A stretch of 64,000 bases of DNA from Radicibacter daui. GTDB lineage: Bacteria > Pseudomonadota > Alphaproteobacteria > Radicibacterales > Radicibacteraceae. Location: positions 947,001-1,011,000 of the forward strand of contig CP131056.1 of the NCBI GenBank assembly GCA_030657355.1, given 5' to 3'. Positions 47,228 through 55,566 of the stretch are shown piece after piece; within the stretch, counting starts at the first letter, position 1; each line of letters opens with the position of its first letter. The notes under the pieces are model-generated. The model was given only the letters and a program-made list of their open reading frames with translations. It had not been told where the DNA came from and searched no databases. Position numbers and translations under genes: made by a program.

Positions 47228-48616
47228 ATGAGCAGCAGCACCAACAAGATGTGGGGCGGCCGGTTCGCCGGTGGCATGTCGGCGATCATGGAGCGCATCA
47301 ATGCCTCGATCAGCTTCGACAAGAAGCTGGCGGAGCAGGATATCGCCGGTTCGACGGCGCACTGCCGCATGCTTGCCAAACAGGGCATCATTCCGGCTGA
47401 AGATGCCGAGAAGATTGTTGCCGGCCTTGCCCAGGTGCTGGAGGAAATCCGTGCCGGCAAGTTCGAGTTCCGTACCGACCGCGAAGATATCCACATGAAT
47501 GTGGAGGCCCGCCTCGCCGAGATCATCGGCCCCGGCGCCGGCCGCCTGCACACGGCCCGGTCCCGCAACGACCAGGTGGCGACCGATTTTCGCCTCTGGG
47601 TGCGTGATGCGCTCGACCGGCTGGATGAGGACCTCAAGCTCCTTCAGTCCGTGCTCATCCGCCATGCCGAAGAGCAGGCCGATACGGTCATGCCGGGCTT
47701 CACCCATCTGCAGAATGCCCAGCCGGTAACCTTCGGCCATCACTGCCTCGCCTATGTCGAGATGTTCGGTCGCGACCGCAGCCGTGCTGCTGATTGCCGG
47801 GCACGCCTTAATGAAAATCCGCTGGGCGCCGCGGCGCTTGCCGGTACGCCCTATCCCATCGACCGCCATATGACGGCGGCGGCGCTCGGCTTTGACCGCC
47901 CGACGGAAAACTCGCTCGACAGTGTGTCGGACCGCGATTTCGCCATCGAGTTCCTCTCCCTGCTGTCGCTCATCTCCATGCATCTCTCGCGTCTTGCCGA
48001 GGAACTGGTGATCTGGACGTCGGCCCAGTTCGGCTTCGTGCGCCTGTCGGATGGTTTTTCCACCGGCAGCTCCATCATGCCGCAGAAGCGTAACCCCGAT
48101 GCCGCCGAGCTGGTGCGTGCCAAGGCCGGCCGCGTCAATGGCGCGCTCATCTCGCTGCTTACCATGATGAAGGGCTTGCCGCTCGCCTACTGCAAGGACA
48201 TGCAGGAGGACAAGGAGCCGGTATTCGAGGCGGAAGACACCGTGGCACTTTGCCTTGCCGCCACCACCGGCATGCTGGACGAGATGACCGTCAATGCCGC
48301 CCGCCTGCGAGAGAGCCTTGAGGGCGGTTTCCCGACCGCGACCGACCTTGCCGACTGGCTGGTCCGCTCGCTCGGCATGCCGTTCCGTGAGGCGCATCAT
48401 GTCACCGGCGCCATCGTCAAGATCGCGGAAGACAAGGGCTTGCGCCTCGATGAACTGCCGCTGGCGGATTTCCAGTCAGTCCATGCGCCCATTCATGAAG
48501 GTGTGCTGGCGGTGCTGACGGTCGATGCCTCGGTTGCTGCCCGCAAGAGCTATGGCGGCACTGCGCCAGATCAGGTGCGTGCCGCCGTTGCCCGTGCGAA
48601 GGAGCGTTTCCTGTGA
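47228..48616 (+). CDS. argH: argininosuccinate lyase
   Basis: The 462-residue enzyme starts [23 protein letters not shown], has the EDIHMNVE and [16 protein letters not shown] substrate-binding blocks, [16 protein letters not shown] and the fumarase/ASL signature [16 protein letters not shown]. It cleaves argininosuccinate to arginine and fumarate in the last step of arginine synthesis. Its stop overlaps the lptM start (GTGA), so lptM is coupled to it. Confidence 0.98.
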   Translation: MSSSTNKMWGGRFAGGMSAIMERINASISFDKKLAEQDIAGSTAHCRMLAKQGIIPAEDAEKIVAGLAQVLEEIRAGKFEFRTDREDIHMNVEARLAEIIGPGAGRLHTARSRNDQVATDFRLWVRDALDRLDEDLKLLQSVLIRHAEEQADTVMPGFTHLQNAQPVTFGHHCLAYVEMFGRDRSRAADCRARLNENPLGAAALAGTPYPIDRHMTAAALGFDRPTENSLDSVSDRDFAIEFLSLLSLISMHLSRLAEELVIWTSAQFGFVRLSDGFSTGSSIMPQKRNPDAAELVRAKAGRVNGALISLLTMMKGLPLAYCKDMQEDKEPVFEAEDTVALCLAATTGMLDEMTVNAARLRESLEGGFPTATDLADWLVRSLGMPFREAHHVTGAIVKIAEDKGLRLDELPLADFQSVHAPIHEGVLAVLTVDASVAARKSYGGTAPDQVRAAVARAKERFL

Positions 48617-48798
48617 GGCGCGCTGCGCTGCTGCTGATTGCGGTTGCCGCCGTGGCCGTGGCGGGGTGCGGCGTCAAGCCGCCGCTCTCCAAGCTCGATC
48701 CCGACAAGGCCCAGCATCGGCCCTATCCGGCGCGGCAGGAGGGGGAGCAGCCGGCTTCGAGCCCGGCTCCGGATGCGTCCGGTACACCCGCCAGCTGA
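48613..48798 (+). CDS. lptM: LptM-like small lipoprotein
   Basis: A 61-residue lipoprotein: basic start, hydrophobic core ([15 protein letters not shown]), lipobox with Cys19 in [10 protein letters not shown], and then a proline-rich tail. The C-G-x-K-P-P-L pattern is that of LptM/YifL, which helps fold the LPS translocon LptD. GTG 48613 overlaps the argH stop. In most relatives lysA follows, but here a terminator comes next. Confidence 0.85.
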   Translation: MRRAALLLIAVAAVAVAGCGVKPPLSKLDPDKAQHRPYPARQEGEQPASSPAPDASGTPAS

Positions 48799-48840
48799 AG
48801 CGTGGCCGGGGCTGGCCTGGCCGGAATGATTAAAAGATTT

Positions 48841-48871
48841 CGCCGCCGCCTTCGGGCGGCGGTTTCTTTTT
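48841..48871 (+). terminator. Rho-independent terminator after argH-lptM
   Basis: Stem CCGCCGCC / GGCGGCGG with a TTCG tetraloop (48843-48862), followed by TTTCTTTTT. Confidence 0.9.
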
Positions 48872-48894
48872 GCAGTGCTTATGGGCGTCCTGCC

Positions 48895-49140
48895 TCAGCG
48901 CAGCAGGGCGAATTGCCGTCCTTGCAGGCGCGGAGCAGTTTCCGGGTGGGGCCAGAGGCTTTGCAGTTCGGTGCCCCCCAGCATCTCGCCCCGGTTCTCT
49001 GGCTGGCAGGCAGAACGCATAACTTCCCTCAGTTGCCGCAACTCGGCTTCGCGGTCGCGCAAAAAGGCCAGGGCGGTCTGCCGGGAGGCGGCGCGCTGGT
49101 AACGCAGCGTTATGGCATTCAATTCCGGAGAGATGACCAT
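48895..49140 (-). CDS. possible small helical protein, unrecognised
   Basis: From ATG 49140 (or TTG 49173) the minus strand encodes about 81 residues, VISPELNAITLRYQRAASRQ followed by a charged helix (RDREAELRQLREVM) and a tail ending FALLR. Codon use is like that of true genes here, with mainly G or C at third positions. No Shine-Dalgarno is evident and I know no family. It lies between the lptM terminator and an AT-rich stretch at 49165-49260 that could hold its promoter. Confidence 0.45.
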   Translation of the reverse strand: MVISPELNAITLRYQRAASRQTALAFLRDREAELRQLREVMRSACQPENRGEMLGGTELQSLWPHPETAPRLQGRQFALLR

Positions 49141-49285
49141 CGGGGGAGCAGCGCTGTAGGGAAGGTTAACCAAGAGGCTATAGCTGGATTACTTTTGTAT
49201 AAGGTTAATAGGACTTGGTGGTATTTACTATTAAAAATTCTACGCTAGGTAGATTGATGATGTCGCAGGAGGCGGGAAAGGACCG

Positions 49286-49876
49286 TCATCCCTGACGGTC
49301 CTTGTGCGTTTCCGCTCCGATGCCGCCCACCCTCAGGATGTGCAGCCAGTTCTCGTCGGTCAGTGCTCCGCGCCGTGCCAGATCGTCCCGCAGGTCACGC
49401 AGCGTGTCGTGCAGGTCGATGAGCTTGTCGGCGGCCTCGTAGGGGTGAGGTTCGCCATAGGCGCCGCGCAGGTATCCGGCCAGGGTCAGGCGCAGGATGT
49501 GGTAATCCATCGCCACCGGGCTGGGGTTGCGAAAACCCACATTATCCACGGTTTCCTGCCGTTCCGGGCGCCCGGCGCCGGCTGTTGTGCCGTTTGCCAG
49601 CCATTCCATGCTTACGCCAGCCGCGGCGGCAAGGCGGGTCAGCCCCTCGAAGGAGGGGTCGGCCTTGCCTTCCACCCAGCTTTGTAATGTGGATTTGGCG
49701 ACACCGGCAGCCTTGGCGGCTGCAGCGCGGTTGGAAAACTTCTTTTCCAGTGCTCTGAGCCGGTTCCCTACTTGGGAACGGAAGCTCTGAGCAGTCGATC
49801 CGGCGAGCTGATCGGCTTTCTCATTGGGCATATCGTTTAAAAAACCAGAACTCGTCGCCATCTTGGCGCTCGACAC
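49286..49876 (-). CDS. XRE-family HTH regulator
   Basis: About 196 residues. An N-terminal HTH is shown by LRALEKKFSNRAAAAKAAGVAKSTLQSWVEGKADPSFEGLTRLAAAAGVSMEWLANG, a phage-repressor-like helix-turn-helix (about residues 40-95). The C-terminal half (DYHILRLTLAGYLRGAYGEPHPYEAADKLIDLHDTLRDL) is helical and does not look like an S24 peptidase. The start is uncertain: GTG 49876, ATG 49861 and ATG 49831 all lack a good Shine-Dalgarno. A hairpin overlaps the stop codon (49278-49303). No phage genes are nearby; the target is unknown. Confidence 0.8.
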   Translation of the reverse strand: MSSAKMATSSGFLNDMPNEKADQLAGSTAQSFRSQVGNRLRALEKKFSNRAAAAKAAGVAKSTLQSWVEGKADPSFEGLTRLAAAAGVSMEWLANGTTAGAGRPERQETVDNVGFRNPSPVAMDYHILRLTLAGYLRGAYGEPHPYEAADKLIDLHDTLRDLRDDLARRGALTDENWLHILRVGGIGAETHKDRQG

Positions 49877-50498
49877 ACCTGCCTGGCGTGTGGAACCGAA
49901 AATACGGTTGCTGATGGTCTAATTTCTGGTTTATCCTTTCATCTCTAGGCTGAATTGATCAGTTAACGAGTTTGAGACTCCGGATTTCTGTTTCTCCGAT
50001 GGTTGGGCCGGAAACCGGTCCGTTTGATGTCATCCAGCAGCTTCCGTAACTCCGGGGGGAGACGGGGCCGCCGCCTGGGGACAGAAAACCATTCCGGAAG
50101 TGCGCGAAGTCACTCGTCCGATCCGTCATGCACGGATCGGAAGGGTTTCCTGCGCCCGTCCGGTTCCTTCCTTCGGTGTGTGCGCCTTGCCGGATTCGTC
50201 TCCACTCCGGCAAGGCGCACAATTCCTTCGATGACTATACGAATACTCCACTGCTTCGTCACGGGCTGAAACTGAATGGCGAAGCGGCGCTTCGCCGGTG
50301 TGAACCGGCATTTTGCGCTAGGACAGAATGTCAGAGTAACCGAAGTCTTTTGCGGTTGCTTAACCGTTTCAAGGGTAGGGTTCTAGTTCTTTAGGGGTAG
50401 GTGTTCGTGCGAAAGTGGCTGCGTAGGCCGGCTTGCTGGCCCTCCGGACCGGTTTCCTTTCACGGGCGGATTGGCACTTAGCAGGTGAGGTTTGCAGT
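49877..50498. other. hairpin-rich intergenic region before the kinase-like gene
   Basis: About 620 bases without a convincing gene. The AT-rich part near 49900-49985 probably carries the XRE promoter. From 50117 to 50309 there are four consecutive inverted repeats: 50117-50141 (10-pair stem), 50180-50220 (15-pair stem), 50278-50296 (8-pair stem) and 50294-50309 (6-pair stem). None is followed by a T-run, so they are not simple terminators. Short frames at 49959-50222 and 50128-50394 have no coding character. Confidence 0.6.
50117..50309. ncRNA. candidate structured RNA or regulatory element
   Basis: Four perfect inverted repeats in under 200 bases: TCCGATCCGT with its complement, GTGCGCCTTGCCGGA with its complement, GGCGAAGC with GCTTCGCC, and GCCGGT with ACCGGC. 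The spacing and perfect pairing are unlike the surrounding sequence. It could be a small RNA, the leader of the kinase-like gene (start 50499) or a set of protein-binding palindromes. Strand cannot be decided from the sequence. Confidence 0.35.
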
Positions 50499-51860
50499 AT
50501 GTTGCGGCGTCTGTTGGGGGTGCGAATCCTCGAGGACCGGGTCGAGAATTACGATTTCAACCAGATCATGGACACAGCCCGCAGCCGCTACCTGCTGCTG
50601 ATCTCGCTGTCCATGTTCGCCCTGGTGGCGCTGCTGGTGCCGGCATTGCTGCTGGCCGGCGAGCACCGCCCGCGCAGTTACGCCTATCTCGCCACCGGCG
50701 CCGCCATCGCCATCGTCACCCTGCTTTTGCTGCGCCGGCGGCGCTCGCCCGCCCTGCCCATCACCTTCTTTTCGCTGTCCACGGCCCTGCTGGCGACGAT
50801 TGCCGTTGCCAGCACCGGCGGCCTGCTTTCCGAGGGCAGTTTCTGGCTGCTCATCGTGCCACTGGCCTTGCCTTTCGAGCGCCGCGTACAGCTTCCAAGT
50901 GCCCTCATCGTGCTGCTGGGCACCTCGGTCGACTATCTCGCCATGCGGACCGGCTTCATCCATCAGGGCGCGGGGCCGCCTTCGGATGTCCGGTTTGTGG
51001 TCTTTTTCATCGGCTTTATCTTCGTCCTGGCGATGGTCTGGCTGTTCGGGACCCTTGTCAGCAGCTATTCCCGCACCCTGATCGAGTTGCTGCAGCAGCG
51101 CGTGCGGGCTGAAAGGCAAGCCCGGCGGGCGCAGCTTCGGGTTCGCGATGCGCTGAGGGTCCAGTCGGTCTTCGTCTCGCTCGTCAGCCATGAGCTGCGC
51201 ACGCCGGTCAATGTCGTGACCGGTTTTGCCGAGCTGCTGTCACAGTCCGCCAACCTGCCGGCCGAAGAGCGCGAGCAGGCCAGTTTTCTGGTTGAGGCAG
51301 CCCGGCGCCTCGCGCTGTCGGTGGAAGAAGTGTTGCGCCTTGCCCGCCTCGATGCGGCACCGGATTTTACCCGGCCCGAGACGCGGCTCGATCCGGTGGC
51401 GCTCGTTCATGGGGCGTTCGAACTTTTTAATGCCAGCGCGCGGGGCGGCGTTCCGCTCAGCTATCAGGTCAAGGCGCCGGAAGTCCCGCTCTATATCCGC
51501 GGTGATGAAAACTCGCTGAAGCAGGCCATCGTCTCGCTGCTGCTGGCGCTGGTAAGCGCGCTGCCCGACCTGGCGATGCTCAAGATCGGCCTTGCTCGCG
51601 CGGGTGACGCGGTGCAGGTCACGCTAGATCTGCCGACGCATATCGAGCGCCCGGTGATCATGGAAACGGTTGATCTGCCTACCGTCTGGCGTGCCGGGGC
51701 GGAGCGCATGAGCATGCATTGGCTCATCCTGCAGGTGATGGTCGAGGCGCATCAGGGCAGCGTGCGCATAACCGAGCTGCCGGGAGGCACCCGCGTCCTG
51801 CTTTCCTTCCCGTCCGAGCCGGCAAACGCCGATCCGCGCCTCGTCATGGCCAGCACCTGA
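50499..51860 (+). CDS. membrane histidine-kinase-like protein with degenerate ATPase domain
   Basis: About 453 residues. Six hydrophobic segments (from YLLLISLSMFALVALLVPALLL to VVFFIGFIFVLAMVWLFGTLV) form a membrane module, followed by a coiled coil and HisKA with VSLVSHELRTPVNVVTGFAELL. The C-terminal HATPase region is recognisable by position (GDENSLKQAIVSLLLALVSA, EAHQGSVRITELPGGTRVLLSFP) but lacks the N-box Asn, any DxGxG loop and the GxGLGL loop. It probably cannot bind ATP normally. ATG 50499 has AGGTGAGG eight bases upstream. No response regulator is adjacent. It may act as a phosphotransfer partner or scaffold. Confidence 0.85.
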   Translation: MLRRLLGVRILEDRVENYDFNQIMDTARSRYLLLISLSMFALVALLVPALLLAGEHRPRSYAYLATGAAIAIVTLLLLRRRRSPALPITFFSLSTALLATIAVASTGGLLSEGSFWLLIVPLALPFERRVQLPSALIVLLGTSVDYLAMRTGFIHQGAGPPSDVRFVVFFIGFIFVLAMVWLFGTLVSSYSRTLIELLQQRVRAERQARRAQLRVRDALRVQSVFVSLVSHELRTPVNVVTGFAELLSQSANLPAEEREQASFLVEAARRLALSVEEVLRLARLDAAPDFTRPETRLDPVALVHGAFELFNASARGGVPLSYQVKAPEVPLYIRGDENSLKQAIVSLLLALVSALPDLAMLKIGLARAGDAVQVTLDLPTHIERPVIMETVDLPTVWRAGAERMSMHWLILQVMVEAHQGSVRITELPGGTRVLLSFPSEPANADPRLVMAST

Positions 51861-51942
51861 AGCTTGCCACAGTTTGGTGTTAATCGGCTAAACTCTGGCG
51901 GCTGCGGGTATGCGGCCTGCCGGAGCGGATGAAGGAGCGCGA

Positions 51943-54594
51943 GTGCCCTTGGCCAGACGCCATGCAAAGGGAAACGGCAACGACAAGGCGGCCCGGCGCG
52001 CGGCGCGCCTGCCCGTCTCCCGTGCCCTGCTGATTCGCGGCTGGCTCGTGCTCTTCTGGGAGCGCGCCTTGCCGGCCTTCTGGTCACTGGCGGGCGGCAT
52101 CGGGTCCTATGCCGTGCTCGCCTGGACCGGCCTGCTGCAATCGCTGCCCGGATGGCTGCATGCCATCCTTCTTGCCCTCATTGTTCTTGCGACGCTCTGG
52201 CTGCTCGTTCGCGCACTCACCGGGATGCGCTGGCCGCGTCGTCAGGATGTCCTGCGCCGGCTGGAGCAGGACAGCGGGCTCGATCACCGTCCGCTCTCCA
52301 CCTTCGACGACCAGCTTGCGCTAGCTGGCAGCCCTGCCGGTGCGTCGGCCTATACGCTCGCGCTCTGGCGCCGGCATCGGGCCGATGTTGCCGTAGCCGC
52401 CGCTGGCGGCCTGCGGCTCGATCTGCCGCGTACCGATATGGCCGGACGCGATCCGCACGCCTTGCGTATTCTTCTCCTGCTGGCATTGGTTGTCTTTGGC
52501 GTGACCGCCGGCGGGGAGCGCTGGCAGCTGCTGCGTGCCGGTCTGGTGCCGGAATTTGGCGGTGCTCCGCCAGTTCCCGTTGCCTTCGATCTCTGGATTA
52601 CGCCGCCGGCCTATACCGGCCTGCCGCCCCGCTCGCTTTCGCGCGGGGTGGGTGGGGCAGCATCGCAGCAGACCGGGGAAGGGGCCGGAGATGCGGATAC
52701 CGCGGCCACCGGTTTCAAAGTGCCGGCCGGGTCGGTGTTGCTCGGTCGCCTTGGCCCGGCGGATACGGCGCCGGCTCTAGACCTTGCCGGTCAGCAGGCG
52801 CCCTTTCAGGCCATGAGCGATGGCGCCAGCTGGCGTATCGAACAGAAGCTGGACCGTTCCGGCACATTGAAGCTGACGGCCGGCGGGCGCACGCTCGGGA
52901 GCTGGCAGATCGATCTCATAGCCGACCTGCCGCCTTCGGTTGAGCTGGTGGAGCCGCCGGTGCCAACTGCCCGGCAGTCAATCCGCGTCAGCTATCATGC
53001 TGCCGACGATTACGGGCTCGCCTCCCTCAAGCTGCGCCTGTCGCTGGCGGTCCCGCAGCCTGACCTTGCCCTGCCCGTCGAGGGGCTCGAAGGCGGCGTG
53101 CTGACCGTGCCCTTGCCGCTGGCCGGCAACGGGCCGCGCGACATTCGCGCCATCAGCTATCCCGACCTTACGGCGCATCCCTGGGCGGGCCTGCCGGTCA
53201 ATGCCACGCTGGTCGCAACGGATGCTACCGACCAGAGCACTGAAACCGCGCCCGTGCGCTTTACGCTGCCCGAGCGGGAGTTTCATCATCCGCTCGCCCG
53301 CATTCTGGCTGCCTTCCGGCGCGATCTGGTCGAGCACGGGCTGTCCGTCAGGCAAGTCATCGCCAACCAGCTGGCCGGCATCGCGGCCACACCCGATCTT
53401 TATGGCGGGGATACCGGCGTCTTCCTTGGCCTGCGGGTGGCGGCCACCGGGCTGATGCTGGCCCATGGTGTGGAGGATGTCGCCCCGGTGGCGCGTCTTC
53501 TCTGGCAGATGGCGCTTCACCTCGATGAAGGCGGTGTTGCGTCGGCGGCCGACGAGTTGCGCGCCGCGCAGGAAGCGCTGCGGCAGGCGCTTGACGATCC
53601 CAACTCCACCGATGCGCAGATCTCCCAGCTGGTAAATCGCCTGAAGCAGGCGGTGCAGAATTATGTGCAGGCTCTGGCTGAGCAGGCGGCGCGCAATCCC
53701 GCCTCCCTCCAGCCGCCGCAGTCCGGTGCGCAGGTGCTGACGCCGGAGGCGCTTCAGGAACGGCTTGACCGGCTGGGTGATCTGGCCCGCACCGGCGCGC
53801 GCGATGCCGCCCGTCAGGCCCTCGCCGAACTCCAGCAGATGATGGAGAACGCGCAGGCCAGCCAGGGGCAGGGCAGCGAGCAGGCAGGCGGTCAGGCCGG
53901 GCAGATCATGCAAGGGCTCGACAAGCTGGCGCGTGACCAGCAGGGGCTGCTGGATGAGACCTTCCGCCGGGCGCAGGGGGCGCCGCCTGCCGGCGGCGCT
54001 GCCGGCCAGCAGGGGCCGGGCTCGATGCCCGGCAATCAGGGGCAGATGGCGCCCGGTGAAAACGGACAGGGCTTTTCCGGCCCGGACATGCAGGATGCCG
54101 CCCGCCGCGCGGCCCGGCAGGAAGAGCTGCGCAATGCCCTCTCGCGCATCCTGCAGGGTATTGGCGAGATGAGCGGCCAGATACCGGACGAGCTTGGCAA
54201 GGCCGAGCTGGGCATGCGTTCGGCCGCCGGCGCGCTACAGCAGGGCGATGACCGTGCCGCCGCCGATGCCCAGGGCAAGGCGCTGGATGCGCTACGCAAG
54301 GGGGCACGGCAGTTCATGGATCAGCTGGCAAGCCAGGCGCAGGGGCAAGGCGGGCAGGGCGCCCAGGGGCAGACGGGGGGACAGGGCAGGCCGGGACAGC
54401 GCGGAACCGATCCTTTCGGCCGGGACGACCAGGTTGGCGAGCAGATGGGCAGCGGCAGCGACGTGAAGGTGCCGAGCCGCTCGGAAGTCCAGCGGGCCCG
54501 CGATGTGCTGGATGAGCTGCGCCGCCGCGCCGCCGACCGCAACCGTCCGCCCGAAGAGCTGGATTATCTGCAACGGCTGCTGCGCCGCTTCTGA
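51943..54594 (+). CDS. TIGR02302/DUF4175 family membrane protein
   Basis: About 883 residues. The N-terminus has two membrane segments (ALPAFWSLAGGIGSYAVLAWTGLL and LHAILLALIVLATLWLLV), then a tryptophan-containing DUF4175 region (VTAGGERWQLLRAGLVPEFGG) with YTGLPPRSLSRG, a beta-rich middle part, a helical coiled region and a C-terminal low-complexity region rich in Gln and Gly (QAQGQGGQGAQGQTGGQG), ending PEELDYLQRLLRRF. This composition is the hallmark of the alphaproteobacterial TIGR02302 family, whose role is not known to me. GTG 51943 is preferred because AAGGAG lies about six bases before it; ATG 51910 is in frame. Confidence 0.9.
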   Translation: MPLARRHAKGNGNDKAARRAARLPVSRALLIRGWLVLFWERALPAFWSLAGGIGSYAVLAWTGLLQSLPGWLHAILLALIVLATLWLLVRALTGMRWPRRQDVLRRLEQDSGLDHRPLSTFDDQLALAGSPAGASAYTLALWRRHRADVAVAAAGGLRLDLPRTDMAGRDPHALRILLLLALVVFGVTAGGERWQLLRAGLVPEFGGAPPVPVAFDLWITPPAYTGLPPRSLSRGVGGAASQQTGEGAGDADTAATGFKVPAGSVLLGRLGPADTAPALDLAGQQAPFQAMSDGASWRIEQKLDRSGTLKLTAGGRTLGSWQIDLIADLPPSVELVEPPVPTARQSIRVSYHAADDYGLASLKLRLSLAVPQPDLALPVEGLEGGVLTVPLPLAGNGPRDIRAISYPDLTAHPWAGLPVNATLVATDATDQSTETAPVRFTLPEREFHHPLARILAAFRRDLVEHGLSVRQVIANQLAGIAATPDLYGGDTGVFLGLRVAATGLMLAHGVEDVAPVARLLWQMALHLDEGGVASAADELRAAQEALRQALDDPNSTDAQISQLVNRLKQAVQNYVQALAEQAARNPASLQPPQSGAQVLTPEALQERLDRLGDLARTGARDAARQALAELQQMMENAQASQGQGSEQAGGQAGQIMQGLDKLARDQQGLLDETFRRAQGAPPAGGAAGQQGPGSMPGNQGQMAPGENGQGFSGPDMQDAARRAARQEELRNALSRILQGIGEMSGQIPDELGKAELGMRSAAGALQQGDDRAAADAQGKALDALRKGARQFMDQLASQAQGQGGQGAQGQTGGQGRPGQRGTDPFGRDDQVGEQMGSGSDVKVPSRSEVQRARDVLDELRRRAADRNRPPEELDYLQRLLRRF

Positions 54595-54629
54595 GGGACG
54601 ATACTGGCCGGCCTGTTCCGGCTGGTGCC

Positions 54630-55079
54630 TCAGACCGGCAGTATTGTGCTGTGCTTGATCTCTTCCAGCGCAAAGGCGGTGGAGATGTCTCCCACCCCGT
54701 CAATGGCGACCAGCTTCTTGTAGAAGCGGTCGAAGGCCGGCACGTCGGCCACCCGCACCTTGAGGATGAAGTCGTTGCTGCCGCTCAGGCGATAAAAATC
54801 GCTGACTTCCGGCCACAGCGCCACAGTGCCGGAAAAGCTGGTGAGCCAGGGGGTGCTGTGGTCCCGGGTGCGCAGCGTCACGAACACCGCCAGTGCACAG
54901 CCGACCTTCTGTGGATCAAGCAGCGCAACGCGGCCCCGGATGATGCCGCTTTCTTCCAGATTGCGGATGCGCCGCCACAGGGGCGTGGAGGAAAGCCCGA
55001 CAGCATCGCCGATCTCCGCCAGGGAGCGGTCGCAGCGCTTTTGCAGCAGGGTCAGGATTTTACGGTCGATCTCATCCAT
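54630..55079 (-). CDS. Lrp/AsnC-family transcriptional regulator
   Basis: About 149 residues. The N-terminal HTH is MDEIDRKILTLLQKRCDRSLAEIGDAVGLSSTPLWRRIRNLEESGII and the C-terminal RAM ligand domain contains CALAVFVTLRTRDHS and VSDFYRLSGSNDFILKVRV. Such proteins form octamers and respond to amino acids. ATG 55079 gives the standard MDEIDRKIL start; the frame is open to 55130. It is a single gene; the target cannot be inferred from neighbours. Confidence 0.93.
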   Translation of the reverse strand: MDEIDRKILTLLQKRCDRSLAEIGDAVGLSSTPLWRRIRNLEESGIIRGRVALLDPQKVGCALAVFVTLRTRDHSTPWLTSFSGTVALWPEVSDFYRLSGSNDFILKVRVADVPAFDRFYKKLVAIDGVGDISTAFALEEIKHSTILPV

Positions 55080-55175
55080 GAGTGATCTGGCATCCGCTAG
55101 GGGGCTTAGCGGGCTCCGGCCTTCGGGCACGGGCAGGCTGGGGCAGGTCGAGGGAAGATGCCCATGCCGACGCTT

Positions 55176-55214
55176 TTCAAAAAAGCGGCCTCCGCCATTT
55201 CTGCGGAGGCCGTT
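55176..55214 (-). terminator. Rho-independent terminator of a short minus-strand transcript
   Basis: CGGCCTCCGC (55186-55195) pairs perfectly with 55203-55212. On the minus strand the stem is followed by six T residues; on the plus strand there is no T-run. There is no annotated minus-strand gene just upstream of it (higher coordinates), so it implies a short transcript begun in 55215-55440. Confidence 0.8.
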
Positions 55215-55345
55215 GCTTGATTGAAAGCGGAGTTACTCGACTTGGACGATGTTGCCGCCACGCCCGGCGCGAAGGGCCGAAACGCAACTGACAATCAGGA
55301 CCCTAGCGAAGCTTTTTGCTCCTGACAATGAGAATAATTCGCACT
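55215..55345 (-). ncRNA. candidate short minus-strand transcript, RNA or tiny peptide
   Basis: Between the Fur-like box and the terminator there are about 120 bases. The minus strand has an open frame with a TTG start near 55327, ending GRGGNIVQVE before TAA at about 55233, roughly 31 residues, but with no ATG and no well-placed Shine-Dalgarno. A bacterioferritin-associated ferredoxin would be expected divergent to bfr in some species, but the four cysteines are absent. A small iron-responsive RNA is the more economical reading. Not proven. Confidence 0.35.
55324..55342. promoter_or_regulatory. Fur-like box upstream of bacterioferritin
   Basis: GACAATGAGAATAATTCGC matches 14 of 19 positions of the classic Fur consensus (three GATAAT-like hexamers). 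It lies about 225 bases before the bfr start and at the promoter end of the minus-strand transcript. In alphaproteobacteria Mur or Irr may replace Fur, so the regulator is uncertain. Confidence 0.5.
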
Positions 55346-55566
55346 CTCGATGATTTTATCGTCCGGCCCGCGATGAGCGGTGGAGGCAAGGGGTGTCGGC
55401 CCATCGCAAGTGCGAGTGTATCTCATTGTTATTTATTGATTTTGTTCAATTTTTCTTGAATGGACCGGCAAGCTGGCAGACAATGCCGGTCAATTTTGGG
55501 GCCGCCGGCCGCCAGCATTTCACCCGCGTCTATAAGCGGGTAACACCAGAATCGGAGCGAAGGACG
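55346..55566. other. AT-rich leader region of bfr
   Basis: About 220 bases before bfr. The stretch 55420-55460 is very AT-rich for this genome and is the likely bfr promoter area. The coding frame of bfr is open through here but I regard it as non-coding because bacterioferritins start at the KGDKKVI sequence. Confidence 0.5.

Noticed and set aside
49959..50394. Short open frames on both strands in the gap before the kinase-like gene
   Set aside because: No start signals and no protein-like composition, and the frames are broken across hairpins; the region looks non-coding.
55215..55345. Bacterioferritin-associated ferredoxin gene divergent to bfr
   Set aside because: The minus-strand frame is only about 31 residues and lacks the four cluster cysteines.
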